From: Anaspis maculata
Taxonomy: Eukaryota > Arthropoda > Insecta > Coleoptera > Scraptiidae
Assembly (NCBI GenBank): GCA_949128115.1
Contig: OX421964.1
Coordinates: forward strand, 18,190,892-18,254,891
Direction of reading: 5' to 3'
DNA length: 64,000 bases
The notes under the pieces were generated by a model. The model saw only the letters and a program-made list of their open reading frames with translations, had not been told where the DNA came from and made no database searches. The number at the start of each line of letters is the position of its first letter. The stretch's first letter is position 1. Shown in pieces: positions 10,518-22,217 of this stretch. Position numbers and translations under genes: made by a program.

Positions 10518-10732
10518 TCAATTATTATGGTGGTTGTGAGAAGAAGTTGTTTCCACCTCCACAGATGTTATGCGAATAGTTCCAAGATTCTGTCGCACGA
10601 CGCCCAGAGCGAATTTTCATAGGTAACATTATCAATTTCATTGACAAGCTTTTATAGCGGTTATCATTTTTTATAAAGAATAATCCATCGATACTACTCG
10701 TGGATTTTTTTTATTCAAAATTGACGTCTGGC

Positions 10733-10796
10733 GCCCCTAGTTTGCGACAGGGGGTACGGCCGTACCGTCGTACCCCCGTGGAGCCGCCAGTGCTGG
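10733..10796. mobile_element. Isolated hAT-like terminus
   Basis: On the minus strand the sequence starts cactggcggctccac, followed by a palindromic 'gggggtacgacggtacggcc' core. It resembles a hAT end, but no partner end is visible nearby, so this would be a truncated insertion. Confidence 0.25.
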
Positions 10797-11064
10797 GTTC
10801 ATCATAGCCCTACCGTCAAGCTACTAACTTCATCGGAGAGACAAAAGAAAGAGGATTTTCTTCTCCTGGTCCACCAGGGTTTGTGCTCATTTTTTTTTTT
10901 ATTCAAACTGCTTTTCATTGACCTTTTAGCCATGGGTTTTTGTGCCAAAGGCTTTTCCATTCAGTTTTCTCCAGTCTAGCTCTCTGGATTATCGCAGCTG
11001 CTGAGCCCCTCCTTACAAGGTGTTACAGTACCTATGAGAAGAAACTAATGCTCATCGTGATATA

Positions 11065-12637
11065 CCGGGTGGGCCATAAAAAACCGTACTGTTTTATTTT
11101 CCTTGCCGATTTTTTGTTTCTTGACCGATTTTGACTAGCTTGGTATCATTGTGTAGCTAACTGAAAAGGTCACCAGAGCCATATACAAATGATTCCTAGG
11201 TGTCAATGGCGTAAACAACTGAAAATAGGCTTGCTTTCGCAGTCGTTTTTTAGAATTAAAATTTGACAGAATAACCGAACTAAAGACGTTTTCTAAAAGA
11301 ATGAATTATTTTCTAAATTTTGAGACCACAACTAGCTCAATTGGTTCATCCGTTAAGGAGATGTGGCAAATTGAAAAAAGCTTATTTTCCATTGTTTCAA
11401 TCCAAAATGGATGATAAAAAATATTGTTTCTCCTGCCAAATTTTTGTTTCTGGAGCGATTTTGACCAAGTTTGTATCATCGTGACCAAATCAATAGGGTT
11501 CAAGTGTCACATAAGAATATGATCCAAATGTCAAAATTCAAAATGGCGAACATAACTGAAAATGAGCTTTCTCTCGCAGTCGTTTTTTCAAATTGAAATT
11601 TGACAAAATGACAGAGCTAGACGCGCTTTTTGAAAGAACGAACTGTTCTTCACATTTTGACACCACAACTAGCTCAGTTGGTTAATTCGTTGAGGAGATG
11701 TGGCAAATTGGAAAAAAGCTCATCCGCTATTGTTTCAATCCAAAACGAATAAGAAAAAGTATCACTTATTTTGTCCGTGAAATTTATTCAAGGGGTGGGT
11801 GCCTGAGATATAATCACCATTTTTCAAAATATAATCAAAAATTATTTCACAGGGTGCTCACTAGGTACGTTCCTATGTCTATGGAGCAGACTCTCTGGAT
11901 GCAAACATTTGAGGACTATCCTATTTTTTGTATTTGTGTTGGTCAAAGTTGTTGTCGATTACCTGAATCCATTGTTAACCTCAAAATGGACATGTTAGAT
12001 AAGTTTTAATCTTATTGATGGTAGGAAAATAATCTTATAGTCTTTTCCACAACATTTGCACATCATTTTTCTAAAAAGCCCTTTTAATTTTGTAATTTTG
12101 TCAAATTTCAATGAAAACAAAAACTGCAAAAGGAGGCTTGTTTTCAGTTGTGTCTGCTATTTTGAATTCTGACATTTCGATCATATTCGTATACGATACT
12201 TGTAGCCTATTCAATTGGCTACACATTGACATCAAACCCATCATAATGGCTTCAGAAGCAAAAATTTCACAGACAAAACAATATTTTTTATTATTCATTT
12301 TGGATTGAAACAATGGCGAAGAGGCTTTTTCCCAATTTGCTATATCTTGCCAGTTGAGCTAGTTGTGGTCATGTAGAAAATAGTTCATTCTTTCAGAAAT
12401 CGTGTTGAATTTGGTTATTCTGTCAAATTTTGTATAAAAAAAACAACTGCGAAAGAAGGTCTATTTTCAGTCGTTTCCGCCATTTTGAATTTTGACATTT
12501 AGGAATCTTTTGTATATGATTCTGGTGGCCTTTTCAATTAGCTACACAATGATGCCAAGCTTATCAAAATCGGTCAAGAAACAAATAATCGGCAAGGAAA
12601 ATAAAACAGTACGGTTTTTTACGGCCCATGCACCCGG
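11065..12637. mobile_element. Fold-back element J (1.57 kb), TA-flanked, two-module arms
   Basis: Ends are ccgggtgggccat and its partner ...atgcacccgg, flanked by TA (11063-11064 and 12638-12639). Arms of at least 220 bp align as inverted repeats, including 'ccgtactgttttattttcc', 'gtttcttgaccgattttga' and the 'ttcgcagt' motif. Within each arm a second related module recurs: 'accacaactagctca' occurs at about 11327 and 11670, and its inverse at about 12350. Bases 11698-12009 and 12111-12308 contain frames, but these are products of the repeat. No transposase is visible. By target site it would be a non-autonomous Tc1/mariner-like fold-back, but TA duplication alone is not specific. Confidence 0.8.
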
Positions 12638-12639
12638 TA

Positions 12640-13009
12640 CATCTCTCCGACAAGTATTTTATGGATCCGTCCATCAAATGTTACGTTCTCACAAAAAGTT
12701 CAATCGAACAGGACCTAGTCGCTGCCAGATATTCTCTGCACAAAGTCCAATTCCACAAAACAGGCATTGTTACAAAATAAATGTACCACCAGTACCAGCT
12801 GTTTTTGGTATGAAAACTTTGTACTGATGCTTGCGAGAATCCCAAGGCCAAAAAAATGACGCTCAAGACGAAATTTCTACCTCTCATTGAAGTAAGATGA
12901 CCACAGAATTATGGCTGATTACGATGAATCCCATTTGAGCCTTCAAGCGCCATGTATAACCTGTTGTTCTTGATGTTAATCATGAATCGCCAAAAAAAAG
13001 ATTTATGCA
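12640..13009. other. No recognisable gene
   Basis: Unique, AT-rich. Overlapping frames on both strands at 12681-12887 show no family resemblance. Confidence 0.5.
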
Positions 13010-13747
13010 TTGACATTACAATGGCATTTGTTATCGACCCGCGTTACCGTTTTTCGGGGTCCTAATCTGACATTTCAAAACTGCGTTACATCAGAAGTGA
13101 CTATACGCAAAGCAAAATGTCATTTAGGCATCATAAATATTCTTACATCTATACCTACCCTAAGCAAAATATTTCTCAACTCATTTAATCTGGAACAATG
13201 GATAAATCAGCACTTATCAGCGCATACCTATGTACCTAATTACATAAAAACTCCCGCAGTCATATATTTAATTGCACAGCTATATTCTCACTTATATGCA
13301 CTTTTGTTCCACATTATACAAATCAGCCATGAGATTTTTACGTACACCGCGGATATTTTCCTTCTCGTAATCGCGACAATCTTGACCTTTCGCATTCAAG
13401 GTTGCGTGCTCAAGCTTGCGCAAATTCCAACGCTTGAGCTGGCACGGCGAGCTCTGATTTTCTTCGGTTTCCTTTTTTTCCATATTCCAATTTCAGAGCT
13501 CAACCCGGCCGGCGTACACAACGTGACTTGCTTTTCCAAAGGCCGTTTGCTCGCGGGGTTACCGACCCGGCTCTTTTTCAGAAACGCCGGACTGAACTTA
13601 TGTAACATTCCAAAGCGACACCTTTCCACATGGAGAATAGAAGAGAAAAAAAAACGAAAATTTAATGATTACAATCATTATGGTAAAAGCTTGATGGTGC
13701 CGTTAATAAAGGACATCCGCCCGGCGAGATCCGCCGCTTATGCATGA
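13010..13747 (+). CDS. Longest open frame in the window (245 codons), unknown, no ATG start
   Basis: The frame opens at a TTG and no ATG occurs until about codon 226, so it is not a simple gene. Codons 75-135 are strongly hydrophobic (LIAQLYSHLYALLFHIIQIS, FLLVIATILTF, LIFFGFLFFHI), followed by a basic C-terminal part (RIEEKKKRKF). Length without a stop is unusual for this base composition, though the GC-rich 13380-13760 stretch reduces stop frequency. It could be an internal exon, a decayed transposon frame or chance. No family is recognised. Confidence 0.2.
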   Translation: MTLQWHLLSTRVTVFRGPNLTFQNCVTSEVTIRKAKCHLGIINILTSIPTLSKIFLNSFNLEQWINQHLSAHTYVPNYIKTPAVIYLIAQLYSHLYALLFHIIQISHEIFTYTADIFLLVIATILTFRIQGCVLKLAQIPTLELARRALIFFGFLFFHIPISELNPAGVHNVTCFSKGRLLAGLPTRLFFRNAGLNLCNIPKRHLSTWRIEEKKKRKFNDYNHYGKSLMVPLIKDIRPARSAAYA

Positions 13748-13990
13748 TGCGGCAGCGCGGCTATAAAGCTCTCGTTTTCATCAATATCATAATTCTAATC
13801 GTATTCATGCAAAAATTCGCATAGAAAGTAAACACTGGCCGCATCCCGGAGCCGATCGGAAGTCGCGAGGCGGCGGAGTGTTTACATTAATAATATTTCA
13901 TAATGAGATCTGCTATGGGCAATGAGCATAACCGGAAACGACACCTCCGACCTTTGCCAAGCTTTCACGCATCACATGAAAGCTTTAATT
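13600..13990. promoter_or_regulatory. Candidate cis-regulatory block
   Basis: A locally GC-rich segment mixes homeodomain-like aatgattacaatcattat, a TATA-like ggctataaagc (about 13758), Fox-like gtaaaca and tgtttac, and CpG-rich 'gtcgcgaggcggcgg'. The texture resembles insect developmental enhancers or promoters. Conservation cannot be judged from one sequence. Confidence 0.25.
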
Positions 13991-16880
13991 TTAGCATTTT
14001 TGCTCATAAATGCACTTGATTTTAGTTAGTGCTAGAAGTACGATAACGTCATTCCGTAGTTATTTTCAATTTATTCACCAATGATTTCAACTTTTATTCC
14101 GTGTTTTTTTCAATTAATGTCAAATTAATCTCGTTGAATTATGCACATCGATTTGCACTTATACAAAGCATTTTATGAATTTGTGTGAATATTATTGATG
14201 AGCTCACCAAAATATTCGTATATAAAGTTTTGAGCGTTTTTTTCACAAGCATTGAAGCCCTGACTCACTGCCAAGAACGCAATTTTTCACTCCCGATATG
14301 CCCTCAGAAGGCTAGGTTATTTTTCTGAGTTCATACACCAAGCAAACGTTCAAAAATAAAGAGTAATCTCCAATAAATTCCACAACAGTTTAACCAAATC
14401 TGGTTCATTGATCAGTGGTCACATCTCACTTCCAATACGGTATCTATCGATTTTAGCACTCGTTCCCGATCGAATCATGACATTCATGCCAAATAACAGA
14501 TTCAAATTTATCTTAGACGCCTCCTAAGAAAGCTTAATTAACCAGAATCTCTACAACCAGATTTACTGCACAATCAAGCTCATATTGGAACAAAAAATAT
14601 GAAGCTGTTCTCTTCCTGATCATACATTCCGTGATTCTTTTAAAACCCGAGATGCTAGAATTACAGAACATGGACATGGATACATAATACCTACGCCAAG
14701 ATTCCTCCCATCAAACTGAAATGATTACCAATTCAAATTTATTCCGCAACCCAATAAATTTCTAATCATAACAGGTTGATTGCATAAAATTATTTCCTAT
14801 GGCTACGGCATCGAATCCCGGCCGCCGAGTATTCTGGGTTCTTATTGCATTTTTTCAACATTATTTGTGCTAAGTAAACAAGTGTATACGAAAACTAGAA
14901 AACTGAATTTGTTCCACGCGGTATATCAACATTATTTATGGTAATTACCATTTTAGAAAGCTATCACGTAAAAAATTACGCGAGTACTTTGAGGCCGTGC
15001 ATACCTCAAAGTAATAAGTTTCAAATATCATCTCCCGCTGATTTACGAACCTGTACGTGTGTAATTTGATGTGTTTTGGGAATTATTATGTAACACCTAT
15101 CGATGACAGTCTGGTGATTTTGTGTGCGTGAAGATACCCCCAAAAGCTCCAGATATATCACAGTATAATTGAGATGTCGGTACCTAGCGTAGATTTCGTA
15201 GAAAACGAGGCTAATTGCGTCAAATTATTATTAAATTATCGCCTTTGAAAATATACAATTCGCACAAAATGGATGTTATTATTATAACGGTTGAAGCTTG
15301 GGTAGTGCCAGAAAAATTGTTTCTTTTTTCGTACCGAGCAGCAAGCGATTAGGAACAGATTAGGCAGAGGTGGTATTAGTACACTGATGGTGTGCTTAAA
15401 GATAATTTAATCACGGATATTATTAGATTTGTTTACAGTTACCTTATAGCGCGGGAAAACTCGTAGCCGGCTGTACGGACGGATATAACGTCTCTCAATA
15501 AATTTTGCTGTAACATAAAATTTATTATTTTAGAAAAGCTGATTTTATTACAAAAATTTGCGCCGGTCTAGGTTAATGAGTGAAAAGAGAGTAGAGTATA
15601 TTCAGCTTGAAGAATTCTTATTGCAAATTCTTATAGGTTAGACGACATAATGGCTATACAAAGCTAAACCATTAACCGGTTTTTATCTCGGATCGAAATA
15701 ACGCGTTTCGAATTTTGCCCGTGTAATTAATTAAAAAGTCTTGATTTGGAAATTGTGCGCTTAATATTTCAACGACTCGAGCTGAAGATGTCCAGAATTA
15801 ACTGTTTCTGGTCAGTGTGTGTATTTCGTTATATGAATAACAGTTTCTTGGTCTTCACCCATTTCCATTAGAATGCCACTGTGACTGATCATCAAGAATC
15901 AGGAATCAAGAACCAAGAATTATAGGAATATTTTTTCCAGATTTCCATTTACTTGGAAATCTCAAGTATGTACCTCAGCTACTTCTAATTACTTTATCAT
16001 CCAAGTTCAGAACAAATTGACTCTTGTACAATGAGTAATCGCATTAAAAAAGTGCATGCGACATTTTTTGCTGGGCTATAGTCGAGACTTGATAAAATAT
16101 TGAATTTTATGCGTTTGATATACTTAGCCACGCTTGACTTACAAGGCTTGAATTCTAGCGGAAACTTTGTTTACGTCTATAATAATAGGTACCGTTTTTG
16201 TGCAAAAGAAAAAGAAATCGGAAGTCGGAATATAAATGAGTAGTGACTCAAATTCCTGCCAGAGTAAGTCTACAGCTGAAACAAGATTCGTATTTTTTGA
16301 AGAAAAGCTCGACCCAGACTCAAATGATTTGCAGCTTACTTAGTTAATTTTCTTAAAGCTGATGAGATGATTGTTGACGAAAATCGGTGACTATTCCACG
16401 TAATTTTGTCGAGTTTGAAAATCAATTAGGCTTCATAAGCTCTGAAAATTGTACTGGGTTCATCGTCTATCCAGCTACTGAAGTCTCCAAATCAAGGGTT
16501 CAAATATTTTAACTTGATGCTTCTGAATGGTAATCAAAGTCTTAACAATTGCCTTTTCACCGTTTTTGAAGCTTGAAATGCCGTAGATCGCCGTCGGTAA
16601 TTGCCTTTATTGAAGTCTTGAGTTCTGTAATTCTGAAAATTGACTGCGCGATATTTCTATGGAATTCAGTTTTTACCCTTGACAATATTTATAAGCTCTG
16701 AAGGTCGATTTTTGTTTTCATTTATTGCTATACTAGAGATACAGTGATACAATAATTGATGCAAATACCAAGTTATATGATGCAATGGTACCTACCCAGT
16801 TCTTATCAGTACTTGATATACCTAGATTGGTATCAAAACTACACAGCACTTCTGAAAAAATTTGAAATGATGTAAAGAAA
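13991..16880. other. 2.9 kb of unique non-coding DNA
   Basis: No protein-like frame, structural RNA or repeat array was found. There are only short direct repeats such as 'atcaagaatcaggaatcaag' (about 15892) and frequent taatta / tacctac words. It lies immediately upstream of the truncated gypsy copy, and no 5' LTR or gag was seen here. Confidence 0.5.
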
Positions 16881-16896
16881 ACCTGTGGGATAATCT

Positions 16897-17815
16897 TTGC
16901 CTTTGGAAGACAAGCGTCTGTCCAAACTTGTTGCTCAGAATTGGGCTCTGATTGAGGAAAACCTCGGTTGCACGACCGTGGCAGAACACAGAATCGTCAC
17001 GAAAGCTCCACTTATCAAGCAGAGCCACTGTAAAGCTTCCCCTGTCATGCAAAAGTACATCTGTGGAGGGTTGGCAGAAATACTTCACTTATCAGGTGTG
17101 ATCAAGCTTGGCTGAAATTCCTGGACTTCACCAATAGTAATGGTTAGAAAAAGAACAGCGAAAAATTGTGTTGGCTATCGGAAGTTGAACTAGCTGGACT
17201 TGATAGTTACCCCCTTCCACTTGTTCGGATACGCTTGACAAATTGCTGGACGCTAAATTCCTGTCCAGCCTTGACACCAAGTCAGCATGCTGGCAGGTGC
17301 CCATTGAGGAGCCGTCCCGTCCACTGACATCATTTGTAGTTCCACATTAAGGATTGTTATTATTCCTCCGGATGCCCTTCAGGCTCCATAATGCTAGGGC
17401 AATTTAGAAAGGCTAATGGATCCGAATTGGAACATCTTCATTTACTAAGATGACGTGGTCATTATCACCGACACCTTCAAGGAGCACCTTGTCAACTTGG
17501 AGGAGCAGGTTTTCAGACGCTCAAGGAAAGTTAGTGTAACTGTGAGCTGGACCAAGCCAATTATGGCAACCAGAAATGGAATACTTGGGCTACGTGGTTG
17601 ATCAGAGAGGGCTAAGAGTGAATCCAGATAAAGTGTAGACCATATTGGGGCTGCCGGGGCCTCGAACGGCAGCGGACGTTCGTAGAATTTTTGAAAGTTT
17701 TTCGTGGTACTTTCGATTGGTCCCGGAGTTTTTGTCCATCTCGGCACCGATCACTGCTCTCACTCGTAAGAACAAGAAGTTTTCATTTGGACTTCTGACT
17801 GTGAATAATCTTTTC
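16897..17815 (+). pseudogene. Ty3/gypsy pol relic, first piece (pre-RT and reverse transcriptase)
   Basis: The translation shows characteristic Ty3/gypsy blocks in order. These are the pre-RT AEHRIVTKAP and IKQ motif, TSPIVMVRK (about 17130), DTKSACWQVPIEE (about 17270-17320), the RT catalytic box, and after a frame change YLGYVVDQRGLRVNPDKV, then ALTRKNKKFSF (about 17760). The catalytic box reads Y-stop-DD (17443-17454, taa where a Leu codon is expected). Several other stops and frame changes are present. The piece ends near 17815, where the sequence jumps back to an earlier part of RT. It is non-functional. Confidence 0.9.
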
Positions 17816-17825
17816 GGAAAATCAA

Positions 17826-20175
17826 GGAGTCCGCCGATAGTAATGGTTATGAAAAGAACACCTGGAAATTGTGTTGACTATCGGAAGATGAATGCTGTAC
17901 CTAACGTGATATTTTTTCCCTAGTCACCGATACGCTTACCAAATTACTGAACGCTGAGTTTCTGTACGGCATTGACAAAAAGTCAGCATGCTGGCAAGTG
18001 CCCATTGAGAAGTCGTCCCGTTCACTGACAGCATTTTGGACTGAATAATGCCCCGGCAACGTGTCAAAAGCTGATGGATCAAGTTTTGGGACCTGAATGG
18101 CAACCACACGTCTTCGTTTATTTGAATGACGTTATCATCGTCAGCCAAACCTTCGAAAAGCACCTTGTCATCTCGGAGAAAGTTTTCAAACGCTTAAAAA
18201 AAGATAAGGTAACTGAACTGGACGAAGTGCCAATTCTGCCGACCTAAAATAAAGTACTTGGGCTACATGGTTGGCCAGGAGAGCTATTAATGGATCCGGA
18301 TAAAGTGACGGCCATGTGGGAACTGCTGACACATTGAACGGCGGAAGAGATTATTTGCTAGAAGTGGTACCTCCGGTTTGTCCCGGAGCTCTCGTCCATC
18401 TTGGCCCCGATCACCACCCATTTGTAAGAAGAAAAAAATGGATCTCTGACTGTGATTTATTTTGGGGGAAATGAGGAACCTCTGGTGACGGCGCTGATTC
18501 TCAGTTGTCTGGACCATCCCAGAGATTTCACTATCCAAATCGAAGCTTCTGTTTACGGAATTTGAGCTGTTCTGGTTTAGTCATATTCCAAAGGAGACAA
18601 GATAATTTTACCTCAGTCGGTCACTGACGAAGCAGGAGCGCGACAACGGAACGTGAGTGTTTGGCAGTGGTATGCGAGATAGAAAAAATCTATGGCTCAC
18701 AGTTCTCTATGCCATCAAGGGGCTTTCTCCAGGTCAGGTCAGGTGTCTGTGTGCACTTCCGCAGTGCTCAAGTCGCAGGATTCAGGTTTTTGTCCCTTAA
18801 AACTCGGGCTGGAGCACCTTAAGCCAATTTCCTAAACTACATCTATACTGCAGGTAACAGACTACAACGTCATCCCCCCGGTATAGCTCTACCCTGCTAT
18901 TGGGAGAAACTAAACCTGTAATTTGAAGGACCTAAGCCGACGCCTCCCCAGGTGTGTGGTAAAGTTGCAACAGTTCAGGTTCAATATTGTGCACCAAAAA
19001 GGCCAAAACATGACTGTTCTGGATAATATGTTGTCGAGATATGTTCTTGTTGACTCTGTTCCTGCTGATTCCATTCCTGCCAAGGCTGTGGATATTGCTC
19101 AGTTCAGTCGTGATAAGCTGTATTCAAGGATAGTTGACAACGTTAGGAACTTTTCATTGAAGTTTGTGAAGTGAAGATTACCTGATAACGGAAGACTTCA
19201 CGAGCATGCTGAGCAGGATTTCCCTGACTTGATCACCATGAGTGATTGGTGGAAGATCGTGGCTTCCAAGAAAAATTGTCAGTCTTCTCGTATCGCGGCT
19301 TCGGATCCCCCGACTTCAGGTTACCTTTATGTTTAAAACTTACTTGAGGCTTGGTGAAGAGTAATTCTTGATCAAGATGCGGCAAGATGTGATAGCGTAC
19401 ATAGCAGGTGAACCTTGACCATGGAAGATGGTCTCCATAGATTTGAGGGAACTTTGCTCAGATCTTTTAAAGGCAACACCATGCTTCTGGTTTTAACGGA
19501 CTACTTGAGTGAACTTTCGTTCTTGTTTCCGCTTCGTCAAGCCACCACCAGGGCATTCTGGAAAAAATATAAGAAATTATTCCTTATTTTTGGGGCTTTT
19601 CGTTTACTTTTGTGGGACAATGGGCCTCAGTAGAAAAGTACGGATTTCCAGAAGCTCATGCAGAAGTAAAGATGCACTACCACTATACCACCCAAAAGCA
19701 AGTCCCACAGAATGTCAGAAGCGAACACTGAAGACGATTTACAAGTTACATATCAAGTCAGTTTTGGAAGAAATACGTGATTGTCTGGTAAAGATTGTAG
19801 AAACACAAAGCTGCTGGAGACGGCATGCAGACTGCTGGACCCAGTAGAACCAGAGCGTTCAGGAAACTTCTTGGAACTATGAAAACAAGGTTGAAGGTAG
19901 CAAGCAAGGAAAGTATTGAACGTTACAATTTGAGAAAACGACCCAAAAGCCAGGAAACAAACCGATTAGTGCAGTGCAAACACTTTGTATCTTGTCCCAA
20001 GCAGCGAAGAATTTTCCGCAAGAACAAGCTTCAAGATTTGTCGGTCCGTTCCAAATAAAACGCAAGATTTCTTCATGTACGTACGAATCATTAGACTTTG
20101 GAATTTGACACTTGAAGGACCTGAAGACAGAATCTTCAGATCCAGATTGAACTTACGAGTTTGATCGTTTTTTTT
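17826..20175 (+). pseudogene. Ty3/gypsy pol relic, second piece (RT, RNase H, integrase)
   Basis: It restarts at PIVMVMKRT and DYRKMNAV (about 17835), duplicating part of the first piece. The RT box reads YLND (18119-18130), so the first catalytic Asp is Asn. RNase H follows with IQIEASVYGI where an Asp is expected, then KLQQFRFNIVHQKGQ (about 18960) at the RNase H-integrase junction. The integrase core shows FKGNTMLLVLTDYLSE, LLWDNGPQ and HPKASPTECQKRTLKT, the expected D and E surroundings. Many stops and frame breaks make it a dead copy. Gag, protease and 5' LTR are absent, so the element is truncated at its 5' side. Confidence 0.9.
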
Positions 20176-20190
20176 TTAATCGGGGGAGAT

Positions 20191-20530
20191 TGTTACGATC
20201 CATTTTTTCTTCGACTTTTGAAGCATAATTCTAAACTTTTCTTTTTCGTGATTTTCCACCAAGAGCTCCTTCCTGGATTATACAACCATCATCGGAGCTT
20301 CTCCAGATTACCCGTTGTCACGTGAAAAGCAGTAAAGCGCAGATTGATTCGCCCGGTTGCACCTAGAAACTCGAGCCTCTCTCAGGAATTGAGCAATCCA
20401 GAGAATGACGCTAAAATTTTATAGTTTGCACTTAAATGTCGGCGTGTGGAATTTGAGAAAGGATCAAGCACCAGAGAGGAGCACTCTGCCACCGAGAAGT
20501 TTCTAATTTTTCAGCGGGTTTAATGATTTC
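20191..20530 (+). mobile_element. Candidate 3' LTR of the gypsy copy (end uncertain)
   Basis: A polypurine tract, gggggag (20182-20188), sits right after the last pol-like sequence and is followed by tgttacgatc, a typical start of insect Ty3/gypsy LTRs. The 3' limit is not defined because no second LTR exists in the window for comparison; about 340 bp is a guess. Confidence 0.5.
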
Positions 20531-21291
20531 ATGAATTTTGAATTGCCCGTTTTAGAGACATGTCGTTCTTGTTTACTGGGCACATTATGGATGATTTATA
20601 CTCACTTTGAGAGACTTGCAGAGAGGGTATATTATGGATACCGGTAGCTATACCTTTGCGTGCGCGAACCTCTTGGGTATGTCCGGATGTTATTTGTGGC
20701 TTTATGGTTATTTCATTAACGTGAAATTTGAATTTTAATGGCACAAGTACTCTGGTGTAGTTGGCGTATAAAAGCGTTGATTTAGTGATAATTAAAACAT
20801 TGGACAAGCCGTTATATAACACGCCATTTTCTTGTAGATACAAGTTCGATATAACTAGAAAATTGATTTTTTCCAATTATATCGTAAGTATGGAATTTTT
20901 TATGCAATTTCAATTTGGTACTGCAAGTCACGTCCTGTTGCCGCTTTTAACATTCGCATAAAGCACACAGGTGTTATTTTCAATTAATTCTCACAACTTT
21001 GTATAGTTAAGTTAGATAAACCCCGAAGTGTAATAGAATTCATGCATCTCAAAAGTTGTTATCTTACGTATAGGTATAAGCATGTAAAGCCTTATATAAC
21101 TGATTTATTTAATTGTTCATGTTATAGTATAACAACAATGACTCGTGTATATAATAATTAATTATTAATCGACTTACAGTGGTCAGTTTTTCTAACCTTG
21201 CATTGTGAAATTAAAAATTAAAAAGCTTTCTCCGCTCAAAGGAGTTGCTTTGTTTCAAGGCTCGTTTCCATGCTCAAAAATTATACCGGAA
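20531..21291. other. No recognisable gene
   Basis: AT-rich unique DNA between the gypsy relic and the mariner. The overlapping frames on both strands at 20529-20961 look accidental. Confidence 0.5.
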
Positions 21292-21293
21292 TA

Positions 21294-22215
21294 TACGAGG
21301 GTCGTTTGACATATCCTTAGAATAACACTGAAATAGCGGTACTAGCGCGGAGTTCCTATTTTTACTGAAATCTAGCAAGCTTAGATTGCCTAAATATAAA
21401 ATTTTAGACATATACGTCAAATAGTTCATCTTTGGGGCCCATTTGAGATACACGACTCCTGGTATTTTGCGAAAATGGAGAAAAATGAGATTCGCTCTGT
21501 AATCAAATACTATTTTTTGAAAGGCCTAAAGTCTTTACAAATGATTGAAGACTTTACGAGGACTTTAGGGGAATCTGCTCCATCGAACTAAACTGTTTCA
21601 ATTTGTACAAAAAATTTAACCGAGGTCGTACGAGCCCGACTGATGAACCACGATCTGGAAGGCCAAATAAGGTCACAACAGCAGAAATGGTCCAGAAAAT
21701 CCATGGTATTGTATTAGACGACCGTAAAGTGGAGGTGCGCGAGATTGCTAAAGCTGTGGGCATCTCAACTGAACGTGTATTCAATATCTGCACGAACATT
21801 TGCAAAAGAAGAAGCTATCGGCGCGATGGGTGCCGCGATTGCTGAAAATCGACCAAAAGCGCACTCGAATGGACATTCCGTTGCAATGGCCAAAATACAC
21901 GAATTAAACTTCGAATTTGTTCCCCACCCATCGTATTCTCTAGATTTAGCCCCATGTGACTTTTCCCTACTACCAATACTGAAAACTTGGCTCGGTGGAA
22001 AGAAATTCACATCGAATTATAAAGAAATCGACGCCAAAAACGGATATTTTAAGGGTCTCAAAAATCATACCATAGCGAAGGAATGAAAAGACTTAAACAT
22101 CGTTGGACCAAGTGTATAGAGCTAAAATGAGACTATGTTGAGAAATAAAACTAATTTTGACCCAAAAAAATGTTTCTTCATGTCCATTCTAAAGACTTAT
22201 CAAACGACCCTCGTA
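21294..22215 (+). mobile_element. Mariner element with internal deletion
   Basis: Ends tacgagggtcgtttgac and its inverse ...caaacgaccctcgta, with about 28-bp imperfect inverted repeats, are flanked by TA (21292-21293 and 22216-22217). The length of 922 bp is well short of the roughly 1.3 kb usual for mariners. The transposase relic starts at ATG 21475 (MEKNEIRSVIKYYFLKG), shifts frame near 21590, and continues as KKFNRGRTSPTDEPRSGRP and the helix-turn-helix region IREIAKAVGIS-like (here VREIAKAVGIS). It then jumps near 21840 to the C-terminal part with HPSYSLDLAPCDF, the third catalytic Asp of the DD34D triad, and WLGGKKF. The block holding the first two catalytic Asp residues is missing, so the copy is inactive. 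Confidence 0.93.
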
Positions 22216-22217
22216 TA

